Positions 18,235-27,792 are shown, numbered from the stretch's first letter. The stretch: DNA of 64,000 nucleotides from Sphingobacterium thalpophilum (GCF_038396785.1 NZ_CP151087.1:1178001-1242000), one strand, 5' to 3'. The notes: a model not told the origin generated them from the sequence alone. Program-made: numbers and translations.

Positions 18235-18394
18235 ACCCAGCCCTGATATATATAGTTATGATCCCAATAATGGGATAGTCGGTTTCAAAAAATGCTGGCC
18301 TAATAAGCGCAAATCAAGCCAGCAAAAGCAATCGTCTCATTTTTCGTATAAAGGACAACAGAAATATAATATTCGTTTGAAAAAATAAAAAAAA

Positions 18395-18417
18395 CCTTGA
18401 GGAGGGGGATCTCAAGG
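18395..18417. terminator. bidirectional terminator, copy B
   Basis: CCTTGAG and CTCAAGG form a 7-bp stem with a G-rich 9-base loop, an A-run before it and TTTTTT after it. The same hairpin is at 35567-35589 and absent from copy A. Confidence 0.7.
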
Positions 18418-18603
18418 TTTTTTACTACCTGTTATTAACTAATTTATGAAAGTATAGGTATAACAATGGTTGATTTGCTTTCGTTTGATCTTTTTATAAA
18501 AAAGTTGAGTTCGTCGCTTCGGCCTTACAATTACTTTTATTTAAATGAGAGCTTATTCAAAATGGTATTGTCTAAGACCAACTTAACTTATAAAAAAGAA
18601 AAA

Positions 18604-18630
18604 GGCCACTTAGACAGTATCCAAGTGGCC
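18604..18630 (-). terminator. terminator after PD-(D/E)XK gene, copy B
   Basis: GGCCACTT and AAGTGGCC form a perfect 8-bp stem. On the minus strand it is followed by CTTTTTCTTTTTT, 26 bases downstream of the stop at 18656. Confidence 0.75.
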
Positions 18631-18655
18631 TTAAAATCTTATATTATAATCTGTT

Positions 18656-19141
18656 TTATTTTGCTTTAGCCTTCTCTGCCTCGATCTGCTTTACAAACTC
18701 TACAGTGACGTTCGCTAATTCGGCTATCTCCGATATTGAAAATTTATTCGAAGACAAAAGATTTTTTATTACTTCCGCCTTTCCTTCGGCTTTTCCGATA
18801 ACTTCTCCTTCGGCTTTTCCTTCTGCTTTTCCCTCTGCTTTTCCTTCTGCTTTTCCCTCTGCTTTTCCCTCTGCCATTGCTTTTTCGCGCGCTCGTTTCA
18901 ATTGCTCCTCCTGACTACTTCGGATACTCTCGGCATCCCATTTATTCCTTAAACTTACGTTGTACATCTCTCGTTCCTCCGGTTTTAGTTTGCTATACTC
19001 TGCTAACTGAAATAACTTCTCAAAAATAGGCTTACGCAAATAAGTGGAAAGTCCATTTAGCGAAGACATATTTTTGAGTACATAAAGCCAACGATCTAAA
19101 TCATTAACTAACTCTGCCTCAGCTTTAACAAAGTTAACCAA
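18656..19141 (-). CDS. PD-(D/E)XK_2 family protein, C-terminal part, copy B, expanded EGKA repeat
   Basis: A 161-residue counterpart of the frame at 2113-2526. It is almost identical except that the E-G-K-A tetrapeptide, coded by a 12-base tandem repeat, occurs about seven times with one EGEVI interruption, against two in copy A and none in copy C. The likely start is TTG, as in copy A, behind the same 49-bp insertion. The expansion lies in a charged helix before the helix-turn-helix-like tail and keeps the frame. Confidence 0.7.
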   Translation of the reverse strand: MVNFVKAEAELVNDLDRWLYVLKNMSSLNGLSTYLRKPIFEKLFQLAEYSKLKPEEREMYNVSLRNKWDAESIRSSQEEQLKRAREKAMAEGKAEGKAEGKAEGKAEGKAEGEVIGKAEGKAEVIKNLLSSNKFSISEIAELANVTVEFVKQIEAEKAKAK

Positions 19142-19148
19142 TTTATCA

Positions 19149-19691
19149 TTAATTTATTTCTCTATTTAGGAATGATAGAGCCCTTCGGGGTTCCACATAT
19201 ATAAAGCCTAGATCGTCATAAAATATTTTACCATGATCTCGATAACATAAACAAATATCGTGCAGAAAATACTTCTCATCCCCCGCATCAGGCATTGCAA
19301 ATCCATCCATCAGTACAATGATATAAACTTCACTAATTGCATAATTCCAAGCCCTTCGGTTGCCTTTGGGTGCCTGATCCGCTATCAATTTACTGCTGTA
19401 ATAAAGCATGCGCTTTTTCAAATTATCCTGCGCCGTGCGCTGCACTTCAATAATAAAACGTTCGCCATTGTCTGCCGTACAGGTCAGATCAAAAATAACG
19501 GTACCGATATCCTCTGTATCCCCGACATGCTCATTTTTGTTATAATACAGGTCAGCAATAATCTTGCGTCCTCTAAACAGTTCGTTTAAGAAAGCGATCA
19601 GAAGATCTTTATTGGTATCTGATCCGAAAACTTTTTTAAATCCATAATCTGTTGTAATATCGATATATTTCGACTGTTTCAACTCACTCAT
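19149..19691 (-). CDS. PD-(D/E)XK_2 family protein, N-terminal part, copy B
   Basis: The 180-residue sequence is identical in translation to the copy A protein at 2534-3076, with D68 and E82-V-Q84 of the nuclease core. At DNA level I see a single synonymous change (near 19555). It is split from its C-terminal half by the same insertion. Such near identity contrasts with the diverged dnaE 3' ends next to it, which suggests recent homogenisation. Confidence 0.8.
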   Translation of the reverse strand: MSELKQSKYIDITTDYGFKKVFGSDTNKDLLIAFLNELFRGRKIIADLYYNKNEHVGDTEDIGTVIFDLTCTADNGERFIIEVQRTAQDNLKKRMLYYSSKLIADQAPKGNRRAWNYAISEVYIIVLMDGFAMPDAGDEKYFLHDICLCYRDHGKIFYDDLGFIYVEPRRALSFLNREIN

Positions 19692-19721
19692 AATACATTG
19701 TTTTTAAATTGGTTAACAATG

Positions 19722-19779
19722 CAAATATAAGTAAAAAAACATTTTAATACTAATATTTTTAGCATAAAAATATTAGTAT
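19722..19779 (-). promoter_or_regulatory. promoter box and perfect inverted repeat, copy B
   Basis: TATATTTG on the minus strand (19729-19722) with the same 15-bp inverted repeat (19747-19761 / 19765-19779) as in copy A. Confidence 0.5.
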
Positions 19780-19823
19780 GTATATGAATTAAAACAAGTT
19801 CCCCGATGAAGATCATTTCCGTC

Positions 19824-22429
19824 CTATTCACTCCTCGGATCGGGTTTTAGCGGCATCTTGCCACAGCGGATCACCTCAACGGAAGGGCAACCGTATTCCA
19901 GAACAACTTTGCCTTCAACCAAATAGACTCCTGCCCCACGGAGTGGATATTTGGCTAAGCTCTGCGGGAAATGGAGGGTATCAAAAAATCGCCCCTCAGC
20001 AATTGCTTTTTCCCCGTAAAACGCAAGGCACCTACACGAATTAGGATAACAACCTGCTCAATACCCGTCTGTGTCCGTTTGACAAAGTTTTCTAGGCTCG
20101 TGTACTTGCCATTGGCTTCGCGTTCCTCAATAATGCGATGGGCCAGTTTACCTTCCAAATTGAGCAGGCAGTCAAAACCCAGGTAAATGTCCTTACCCTG
20201 AATGGAGGTATTAAAGACCGACTGATTAACACAGGGCAGGCAGATATTGCCCCCTGAAATTCGTGTTTCATTGACATAGACCTTACGATTGTAAAACCCA
20301 CCATAATTGTTGAGGACCGCAACCATAAACTCCAAAGGATAGTAGGTCTTGAGGAAAAGACTCTGATAACTCTCTACGGCAAAGGATGCTGAATGCGCCT
20401 TGTTAAAGGAATAACCGGCAAAGCTTTCCATCTGCCGCCATATCTCGCGGCTAGTCTTCTCGTCATAGCCTTTGGCCTTACAGTTGGAAAAGAACTTATC
20501 CTCAATTTCGATCAGGTGGTCTTTGCTGCGATATTTGCCAGACATCATCCGTCGGAGCACATCGGCATCGGCCATATCGAGCCCGCCATAGGCATTGGCG
20601 ATCTTCATCACATCTTCCTGATAAACCATCACGCCGTAGGTCTCTTCAAGCTGCTCCTTAAATACGGGATGTGGATAGACGACTGTCGTGGGGTCGTGAT
20701 GCCGACGGATGTACTCGCCCATCATGCCCGAACTGGCCACACCAGGCCGAATAATGGATGAGGCAGCCACCAAAGTCAGGTAATCATCGCAGCGCAACTT
20801 GGTGAGCAACTGCCGCATAGCCGGGCTCTCGATATAGAAACAGCCGATGGTATTGGCCGATTTGAGCTGGGCGGCAATATGGGCATCCTGAAAAAAACGC
20901 TTTGGATTGTCGGTATCAATGACCACGCCCAAGTTTTCCCGCACAATGGTACGGCAATCTTTGATATGGCCGATACCGCGCTGCGAAAGAATATCGAATT
21001 TTTCAAAACCGATATCTTCGGCCACGTACATATCAAACTGCATGGTAGGCAATCCCTTGGGCGGATTGTCCATTGCTGAATAACAGGTCAATGGTTCCTC
21101 CGAGATCAGCACGCCACTGGCATGGATGGTACGCTGATTGGGAAAATCGGCCATACGGTTGTAGACGCTCAGAATAGTATTGGTCACCTCATTCTTGTTG
21201 AGCATATGCTCGGGTTCATGCACGAGTCGGTCGATCTCGGCCTTGGGCAGTCCGTACACCTTACCCAGCTCGCGCTGGATACTCCGGGAGCGAAAGGTGC
21301 TCATAGCGCCCATCAAGGCTGTATGTCCGGTCTGATAACGGTTAAAGATATAATCGTACATCTCGTCGCGCTCATTCCAGCTAAAGTCCACATCGAAATC
21401 AGGAGGACTCTTGCACTTGGGATTGAGAAAACGCTCAAAGGGAAGCTTGAGCGCAATCGGGTCAACATCGGTGATTCCCAAGCAATAAGCAACAGCAGAA
21501 TTGGCTCCTGAGCCACGGCCTACATAGTGAAAATTGCGGCCCCGTGCATAGCGACAGATATCGTCTGTAATGAGGAAATAACTGGAAAAACGCAGGTTTT
21601 CGATAATCTCAAGCTCGCGCTGAATGCGTTCGGTTGCGACCCGATCATTGCGGCCATAGCGCCTGGTAAAGCCATCCATGCAGTACTTGTGCAGGAGCTG
21701 CTTATCGTTGTAGCGGTTACCGGTAAAGGTTGCTTTATTTTTGACGCTGGTAAAATCAAAGCTGAAAGAACACTGGCCTAGTATACGGTTGGTGTTGGCC
21801 AGCAATTGGGGCAAGTCGGAAAATAAGCGCATCAGCTTAACCCGAGGGATAAATACCTCGTCCTCGGCAGCGATCTGCTCATCGCCGAGCTGCGAGATCA
21901 GCAGATTGTTGTCAATGGCCCTTAATTGGCGATGTAAGGTATAGTCGGCCTTTCGGAAACTGACTGGTGCGAGTATTACACAGCGATCGAGCACCTTGCG
22001 GTCCATCAGCTGGGCGCGGGTACGCTCGCTGGGCCGGATGCCGATGTATTCGAAATCCCGCAATGGAAAACCATTAAGCTTGCTAAAGGGATAGATGACA
22101 AAGACCTGCTCAAATTCGGGCGCACGCTCCGGTGTAGAGCGATTTTCCATGTTGAGCTTGGTGCGGTATTCATTGATCTCACGAAAGCCCTGTTCGTTTT
22201 TGGCAATGGCGACAAAACAAAGCTGATCGCCAGCGCGGAATTCCATTCCCGCCAGTAAATTCAGTCCGGCAGCGCGGCCCAGTTTAATGAAGTCCAGCGA
22301 TCCCGAGCTGTTATTAATATCGGTAAGCACGGCAGTGTCATAACCGCCGGCCAGCATGCCCGAAATAAGATCCTGCAGGCTGAGGGTACCAAAACGCAGG
22401 CTATAATAACTATGTAGATTTAAGAGCAT
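19824..22429 (-). pseudogene. DnaE2-like polymerase, copy B, with internal deletion
   Basis: From ATG 22429 (same AAAGGAGGGG site as copy A) the frame stays open to 19955, about 824 codons, with PDFDVDF and GRGSGANS intact. About 325 bases present in copy A (roughly 3383-3707) are then missing. The frame shifts after FTGKKQLL and stops at RGDFLIPSISRRA. The original 3' end persists out of frame down to 19824. The lost part is the C-terminal OB-like domain. Differences from copy A are mostly synonymous or conservative (V/I, E/Q, R/K), so both copies were selected as proteins before the deletion. Catalytic residues survive, so a truncated polymerase could still be made. Confidence 0.85.
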
Positions 22430-22499
22430 GCTCCCCTCCTTTCTCTGGCAGCGGTGCACAGATGGCCTTCATCAGAAATTCGGCCCCATAGCGTTTTCG
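22410..22499 (-). pseudogene. 3' fragment of dinB, copy B
   Basis: The last ~30 codons of the Y-family polymerase (reading ...KAICAPLPEKGG...) remain, overlapping the start of dnaE as in copy A. Homology stops abruptly at 22499. The clamp-binding motif and everything before it are gone. Confidence 0.85.
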
Positions 22500-22823
22500 A
22501 AGCTCATCGTCTCCAAGCGAGTATTCTTTTAGGAGGGGTAAACGGTGATTTTAGAAACTTACTTCCGCTCAAATTAAGAATATCTTGGTTAGAGGCGTTT
22601 TCACAGAGTAATTTTATTATGATATTTCGGAGCCTTTATGGAAAATTTTTGAATGAATCATTTTGTTCTACTGATATTTTTTTTCAGAAATTGTCATCTT
22701 TGACTAGTAATAAGTTTGTTATGTTTCCACCAATTTCTCGTTTTAACCAGGATAATATCAAATATAAATATGAAGATGCAAGCTTGCAGCTCTTTTTGAG
22801 GAACTCCCTTGAGAGTTCGATTG
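22500..22823 (+). pseudogene. host reading frame interrupted by the IS21 element, 5' part
   Basis: A plus-strand frame is open from the end of copy B to the IS21 insertion, reading ...KYEDASLQLFLRNSLESSI. Removing the element and one 5-bp target duplication (GATTG) continues it in frame as ARINKIHEIYHNICFNGGKN and a TGA at 27687. The join supports a real interrupted gene that has also lost its start at the copy B edge. The family is not recognised. A minus-strand frame is also open across the join, so the coding strand is not certain. Confidence 0.4.
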
Positions 22824-22979
22824 TGTCTATAACGGAGGTCAATGGGCCAGTTGATTCGGTTTGATTTGCCAATTATTTCGGAGGTCAATGGGCCAAATAA
22901 TCTTCTTAAATTCGGAGGTCGTTGGGCCACTTTCCATTAAACTGCTTAAGTTGCTGTTGTATAATCATATGATCACAGC

Positions 22980-24524
22980 ATGGCAGGACAACGGAAAGAC
23001 AAAATGGAACTCAGAACACTTATCCTTCTAAAGAAAAAAGGACTTAGTAACCGTAAGGTTGCCCAGATAATGAACATCAACCGTAAAACGGTGGACAGCT
23101 ATATTAAGCGGTTTAAAGTACTAGAATTAGATCATGCTGAACTTCTAGCTATGGATGATGCAAATCTTCATGATCTTTTTACCCAGGATGACCAAACCGA
23201 AAAGATGCGATATGAACACCTGTCATCTCAGTTCAGTAAGATACAGCAAGAGCTTAAGCGCCCTGGGGCCACCTTGCAGACGTTATGGCAAAATTACCTA
23301 CTTGAATATCCTGATGGTTACCGCTATACCCAATTTACCACCCATTACAGAAAGTGGAGAGGCAAGATCAAAGCTTCGGGGAAACTGGATCATAAAGCGG
23401 GTGAAAAACTTTTCGTAGACTTTACAGGCAAAAAGATGTCCTATGTTGATAGAGGTACAGGAGAGGTTATCCCTGTCGAAATCTTCGTTGCCGTCTATCC
23501 CTGCAGTCAATATACGTTTGTAAAAGCCGTTGCAAGCCAAAAACGTGAAGATTTTATCGATTGCCTTAATAGCTGTTTGCAGTGGTCTGGTGGCGTGCCG
23601 CAGGCTATTGTATCTGACAATCTTAAATCAGCCGTGAGTAAAGGCTCCAAATATGCCCCAGAAATCAATAAAACACTTGCCGACTTTGCACTCTTTCATA
23701 GTTGTGTAGTAGATCCTGCCCGCCCATATCACCCACAAGATAAAGCTCTTGTAGAACGTAGTGTAACATTGGTCTACCAGCGTATCTTTTACCCACTGGA
23801 CAAACAGACCTTCTTTAGTTTGAAAGAACTTAATGTAGCCATAGCAGAACAGTTGGTGTTATATAATGATTATTTGTTCTCACATGGAGGCTCCACTAGG
23901 AGGAGCCAATTTATTGATATGGAAAAAGAACACCTAACCCCGTTACCTTTATCAACCTATAACTTGCGGTACTTTAGACGAGCAAAAGTGCAGAAGATAT
24001 CGCATATATATCTCAATGCTGATAGAAACTACTATAGTGTACCTCACCGTTATATTGGCCATCATGTAGAAGTTCAATATAACAATGACACTGTTGAGGT
24101 CTTTTATAACTTTCAGCGTATAGCAAAGCATCAGCGGTGCTTTCGACCGGGTAACTATGCCACCATCGCAGATCATATGCCTTCTTCACATCAGGTTTAT
24201 AACCACTGGAGTCCGATGTACTTTGAACAGCGGGCCGAAGCTGTTGGACCATCTGCACAACAATATATCCGCCAACTAATTGCACAGTATAGCTACCCTG
24301 AACTAGGGTATAAACAGGCACAGGGAATACTTGCTCTTGTGAAAACCCATAGCGTTTCCCGCGTTGAAAACGCCTGTAAGAGAGGTCTTTTCCATCATAA
24401 ATCATCTTACCAAACGATAGTCAATATCCTTAAAAATAAACTTGACACTCTAGAAGAGGAAGTACAACAGACCTTCCATATCCCTGAGCATGAAAATCTA
24501 CGGGACACCTCGATTTACAGATAG
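22980..24524 (+). CDS. istA: IS21-family transposase IstA
   Basis: 514 residues. An N-terminal helix-turn-helix (GLSNRKVAQIMNINRKTV) precedes an rve-type DDE core with D147 in FVDFTG, D213 in IVSDNLKS and E259 in KALVERS, followed by the Mu-like C-terminal domain. All three catalytic residues are present and the frame is intact, so the protein should be active. It begins about 155 bases inside the left end, and istB follows after 23 bases. Confidence 0.95.
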   Translation: MAGQRKDKMELRTLILLKKKGLSNRKVAQIMNINRKTVDSYIKRFKVLELDHAELLAMDDANLHDLFTQDDQTEKMRYEHLSSQFSKIQQELKRPGATLQTLWQNYLLEYPDGYRYTQFTTHYRKWRGKIKASGKLDHKAGEKLFVDFTGKKMSYVDRGTGEVIPVEIFVAVYPCSQYTFVKAVASQKREDFIDCLNSCLQWSGGVPQAIVSDNLKSAVSKGSKYAPEINKTLADFALFHSCVVDPARPYHPQDKALVERSVTLVYQRIFYPLDKQTFFSLKELNVAIAEQLVLYNDYLFSHGGSTRRSQFIDMEKEHLTPLPLSTYNLRYFRRAKVQKISHIYLNADRNYYSVPHRYIGHHVEVQYNNDTVEVFYNFQRIAKHQRCFRPGNYATIADHMPSSHQVYNHWSPMYFEQRAEAVGPSAQQYIRQLIAQYSYPELGYKQAQGILALVKTHSVSRVENACKRGLFHHKSSYQTIVNILKNKLDTLEEEVQQTFHIPEHENLRDTSIYR

Positions 24525-24547
24525 TAAACAACATTAAAAATGATAAT

Positions 24548-25285
24548 ATGAATGAGAACACAACAATCGAAAAAATGCGCAAGATGCGTATGATCACCAT
24601 GGCCGAGCTTTATCGAAGTAGTCTGAGTGATAATCTTTATCGTGAAATGAGCCTGGATGACTTCCTAGCGACCATTATCGATGCAGAATGGGAAGCTAGA
24701 CAGAATAAGAATATTGATAATCTGATCTACAGGGCTTCATTCAAGGAAAAAGCTGCTGCCACTGACATTGATTACAACCCTTCCAGAAACCTTGACAGAA
24801 ATATGTTTGAGAGACTCCTTTCTCTGGGGTTTATAAACCGTAAAGAAAACATAATATTAACAGGCTCTGCCGGTTCAGGAAAAAGCTTCCTTGCGCAGTG
24901 TATCGGAGTTAAAGCCTGTCAGATGTTGTATAAGACGCTCTATCTCAATACAGGCAGGTTCTTTGATATGGTGAAAATCGCCAGATTGGATGGCACATAC
25001 CATAAGTTACTCAAAAAGATCGAAAGAGCAGAATTACTAATACTCGATGACTTTGGACTTACTTCCATAGATCAGCACGCAAGGACAGCACTTTTGGATA
25101 TCATAGAAGATCGTTATAATAGCGCCTCATTAATAATAGCTACTCAGATCCCCGTAGAAAAATGGCATGGACTAATCGGTGAAAGTACGATTGCTGATGC
25201 TATACTTGACAGGGTAACATTCTCCTCACATAGAGTAGAATTGACAGGTGAATCCTATCGTAGAAAAAAGAAATTGGAATCTTAA
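24548..25285 (+). CDS. istB: IS21-family helper ATPase IstB
   Basis: 245 residues, usual for IstB. The AAA+ core has Walker A GSAGSGKS (106-113), Walker B LLILDDFG and a sensor region IIATQIP. IstB oligomerises on target DNA and stimulates IstA. No truncation is seen. Confidence 0.95.
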   Translation: MNENTTIEKMRKMRMITMAELYRSSLSDNLYREMSLDDFLATIIDAEWEARQNKNIDNLIYRASFKEKAAATDIDYNPSRNLDRNMFERLLSLGFINRKENIILTGSAGSGKSFLAQCIGVKACQMLYKTLYLNTGRFFDMVKIARLDGTYHKLLKKIERAELLILDDFGLTSIDQHARTALLDIIEDRYNSASLIIATQIPVEKWHGLIGESTIADAILDRVTFSSHRVELTGESYRRKKKLES

Positions 25286-25398
25286 TCAAATTGTATATTA
25301 TTGTAATCGGAAAGTGCCCCAATGACTAGCGAAATAATTGGCCCAATGACTCCGAAATCCCTGCCCCAGCATCTCGGTTCTTCGTCAATTTTGGTGAA

Positions 25399-27021
25399 TT
25401 ATGCTGATTTTGCAAGTATCATTTTCCTCAATAGCTGAAATCCTGCCCTTCCGTACATTTTTCTTTTTATATTTTTTATTCGATTCACTTGTCCCTCAAC
25501 CTGGCCGTTACTTACTGTTCTTACTACTGCATTATTCACTGCTTCATAGTCCCTTAAAAGGTTTTTAGCGAAATTTTTAAGCCCGCACTCTGATGTTGAT
25601 GCCTCCTGAATCCATTTTTGTAACATTCCGTCTTTCTTGATAAGAAACAATTGTTTAAAGTCCTTTATCAACTGCTCCAGTTGTTTTATTTGAGGAAGCT
25701 TTTCAAATAATAATTCTAAAAATTCTTTATCATCTTCCTTAAGGTGTTTTGACTCCCTATAGAGCATTAAGGATAATTTGGTTGGCGACCAAGTTTTTGC
25801 TACCACCACCTGCGGCTTATATTTCATTCTACTAAGCCCCGGCATATTATAAACTTCATTCATCTTGTGGCAAAACTGGGTATACTTACCATTGAATCCC
25901 ATCTGAACAATAGTGTTATGTAGTTCTCTATATGTTTTTCCGTGGTTCTCTTCGCTCAAAAGATAATTAATGAAGGATTCCAGGTTGGTGGAGTTTCTGG
26001 ACTGTCTTTTCTCAAGTTTTTCCACGGATACATACCTTGCGACTGTTTTTCGATCCAGGTTTGTAATTCTGGCAATTTGTCTCAGCGTAATACCATTGGC
26101 ATATAGCTCTTTAACCTTGTCGAATAGATATTGTTTATGTGCACCAATGTTTGCTGTAGAAATCGTTGCTAGAACTTCTAAATTTGCTTCAACAGGCCCG
26201 GTAACTTCCGTTAATGTAGGTTCTTTCCTTTTGGGATCATTATAAAGCTTAAATATTTCCTTCAATTCTTTTGCTTTTGATTGTAAGACTTTTTTAGCTG
26301 CTTCCCCTAAGTTCATAATTAGGTGAAAGCGGTCGGCTACCTGAATGGCATCAGGGGCCCCTGTTTTTATACCCAAAGCATATGGGCCATAGCGATCTCT
26401 GGATACTACTTTTATTTCTGGATGATTCTTCAGCCACTCTGCCAGCGTATCCGATTCACGATCCGGAAGTAAATCTATCACTTCTTTCCGTTCTAAATCC
26501 ACAATAACGGTTCCGTAGGTACTTCCTTTTTTGAATGCCCAATCATCTACGCCAATTACCCCAGATGTCAAAGCCTTAGGTTGTATATCTACTCCTTGAA
26601 TCACTCTTAACATAGTGGAGGAGCTAACCGGCAGTCCAACATAGCGACTAATTGCTGAACCTCTAATTCCTCCCAATTCAAGCCCCATTTTAAAAAGAAG
26701 TTCATTTGAACGAATCATTCTTCTATAATATGGCCTGATTTCACAATCGAAGCGTTCAGTAAAAACCTTTCGATGACAGACTGAATTATCACAAAAATAC
26801 TTCCTAGCCCTGAGCTTGATTTTTACTAAATATCCGGAAACAGGAAGGTCTAAAAGAGTTCGGAAATATCTACTATGAACCCTATCACTCGTAATGCCAC
26901 AAATAGGGCATGTTGAGTGTTTTTGATAAGCGTACGTACTAATATAAAGCTCTCCTAGAGAGGTGTACGTTGTTTCAGCTTTTAACTGTAAATTGGGAGG
27001 AAGTACAAATTCTGGAATCAT
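25399..27021 (-). CDS. ISL3-family transposase
   Basis: 540 residues. The N-terminal zinc finger has CPIC and a CDNSVCHRKVF segment, then a helix-turn-helix (RQIARITNLDRKTVARY) inserted in the DDE core. Core motifs are GVDDWAFKKG, ADRFHLIMNLGEA and the C-terminal Glu in EGQVNRIKNIKRKMYGR, all hallmarks of ISL3. The stop lies directly at the inner edge of the terminal repeat. The frame is full length and should be active. Confidence 0.95.
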   Translation of the reverse strand: MIPEFVLPPNLQLKAETTYTSLGELYISTYAYQKHSTCPICGITSDRVHSRYFRTLLDLPVSGYLVKIKLRARKYFCDNSVCHRKVFTERFDCEIRPYYRRMIRSNELLFKMGLELGGIRGSAISRYVGLPVSSSTMLRVIQGVDIQPKALTSGVIGVDDWAFKKGSTYGTVIVDLERKEVIDLLPDRESDTLAEWLKNHPEIKVVSRDRYGPYALGIKTGAPDAIQVADRFHLIMNLGEAAKKVLQSKAKELKEIFKLYNDPKRKEPTLTEVTGPVEANLEVLATISTANIGAHKQYLFDKVKELYANGITLRQIARITNLDRKTVARYVSVEKLEKRQSRNSTNLESFINYLLSEENHGKTYRELHNTIVQMGFNGKYTQFCHKMNEVYNMPGLSRMKYKPQVVVAKTWSPTKLSLMLYRESKHLKEDDKEFLELLFEKLPQIKQLEQLIKDFKQLFLIKKDGMLQKWIQEASTSECGLKNFAKNLLRDYEAVNNAVVRTVSNGQVEGQVNRIKNIKRKMYGRAGFQLLRKMILAKSA

Positions 27022-27090
27022 AACTAAAAGTATAATATTAAATTACACATAATAATTTATATATTTGTTGTTTAGAAAAAATAAATTACA

Positions 27091-27558
27091 GTGGGAAAAT
27101 CAGTCTTACAAATTCAGCGATCAGACGCAACAGAGATAAAGAAATTATTAAATGCAAATGATGCTTATACCGTTGGTATAAGGCTATACATGGTATATCT
27201 TGTTGCATTAGGCTATTCGAGCAGACGGTTGTCTGAACTACATAATATCAGCTTCAAGCAGATAACAAATTGGGTTCATAGATTTGAAAAAGAAGGTATT
27301 GAAGGATTAAAAGATAAGAAAGGGCGCGGTAGACGGAGCAATTTATCAAACGAACAACTCGAAAGAATCAAAAACTTGGTCATAAACGAAAAACCCTCGG
27401 ATCATGGATATCAATCAGTAAAGTGGACAGGCCCTCTTTTGGCTCAATGGATTGATAAAGAATATGGCTTAGCATATCAAAAGGCACAAGTCTATAACTT
27501 GCTCGAAAAGGTTGGAATTGTGTTTGAAAAGAAAAAAGGTTTAGTTTATAAAGTGTAA
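27091..27558 (+). CDS. helix-turn-helix passenger protein of the ISL3 element (IS630-like N-terminal domain)
   Basis: 155 residues from a GTG start. An HTH_29/Psq-like domain (GYSSRRLSELHNISFKQITNW) is followed by a winged-helix segment (GYQSVKWTGPLLAQWIDKEY), as in the first half of IS630 transposases. The DDE half is absent and the protein ends right before the right terminal repeat. It is divergent from the ISL3 transposase, inside the same terminal repeats, and is therefore carried as part of the element. A role as regulator or accessory DNA-binding factor is inference. Confidence 0.8.
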   Translation: MGKSVLQIQRSDATEIKKLLNANDAYTVGIRLYMVYLVALGYSSRRLSELHNISFKQITNWVHRFEKEGIEGLKDKKGRGRRSNLSNEQLERIKNLVINEKPSDHGYQSVKWTGPLLAQWIDKEYGLAYQKAQVYNLLEKVGIVFEKKKGLVYKV

Positions 27559-27614
27559 TTATTTAACATACTTTCACCAAAATTGACGAAGAACCAGCAT
27601 CTCCGAAATAGACA

Positions 27615-27687
27615 GATTGCTAGAATAAATAAAATTCATGAAATTTATCACAATATTTGTTTTAATGGCGGTAAAAATAGCAGTTGA
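27615..27687 (+). pseudogene. 3' part of the reading frame interrupted by IS21
   Basis: After the GATTG duplication the frame continues as A-R-I-N-K-I-H-E-I-Y-H-N and ends at TGA 27687. It joins the part at 22500-22823. See that entry for limits. Confidence 0.35.
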
Positions 27688-27792
27688 TCTTTCAAATTGT
27701 ATAAGAGTTGAAAGCTTTTTTTCTATTATGATAAAATAGAGTTCTTGAGTTGTTGGGCTCAATTCAAAAGGATATGCTAAATATTGAGTGAT

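Larger units (their letters stand above)
18215..22499. repeat. cassette copy B (truncated)
   Basis: Aligns with 1783-6215. It keeps the intergenic terminators, both halves of the PD-(D/E)XK gene and most of dnaE, but only the last 30 or so codons of dinB. It lacks the SRAP and 157-residue genes. It has an extra 100-base segment with a CCTTGAG terminator that copy A has lost. Confidence 0.85.
25376..27595. mobile_element. ISL3-family insertion sequence nested in the IS21 right end
   Basis: Perfect 23-bp terminal inverted repeats (GGTTCTTCGTCAATTTTGG and four more bases) lie at 25376-25398 and 27573-27595. An 8-bp target duplication AGCATCTC flanks them (25368-25375 and 27596-27603), the size expected for ISL3. 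The element is 2220 bp and holds a minus-strand transposase and a divergent plus-strand helix-turn-helix gene. Confidence 0.93.
22824..27614 (+). mobile_element. IS21-family insertion sequence carrying a nested ISL3 element
   Basis: Ends are TGTCTAT...CGGAG at 22824 and its inverted match ending ATAGACA at 27614. They are flanked by the 5-bp direct repeat GATTG (22819-22823 and 27615-27619), within the 4-8 bp usual for IS21. The left end carries three copies of a CGGAGGTC(A/G)(A/T)TGGGCC motif (near 22834, 22878 and 22912) and the right end two related copies near 25305-25355, typical multiple transposase sites. It encodes istA and istB. The right end is split by an ISL3 element. Without that insert and its duplication the IS21 would be about 2.6 kb. 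Confidence 0.85.

Noticed and set aside
18466..18669. 67-residue plus-strand frame recurring in copies B and C
   Set aside because: It runs through terminator hairpins and over the end of the nuclease-like gene, and differs in length between copies; it looks like chance opening of an intergenic repeat.
18720..18890. possible CRISPR-like short repeats
   Set aside because: The repeats are 12-base in-frame coding units for EGKA without spacers; no cas gene is present.
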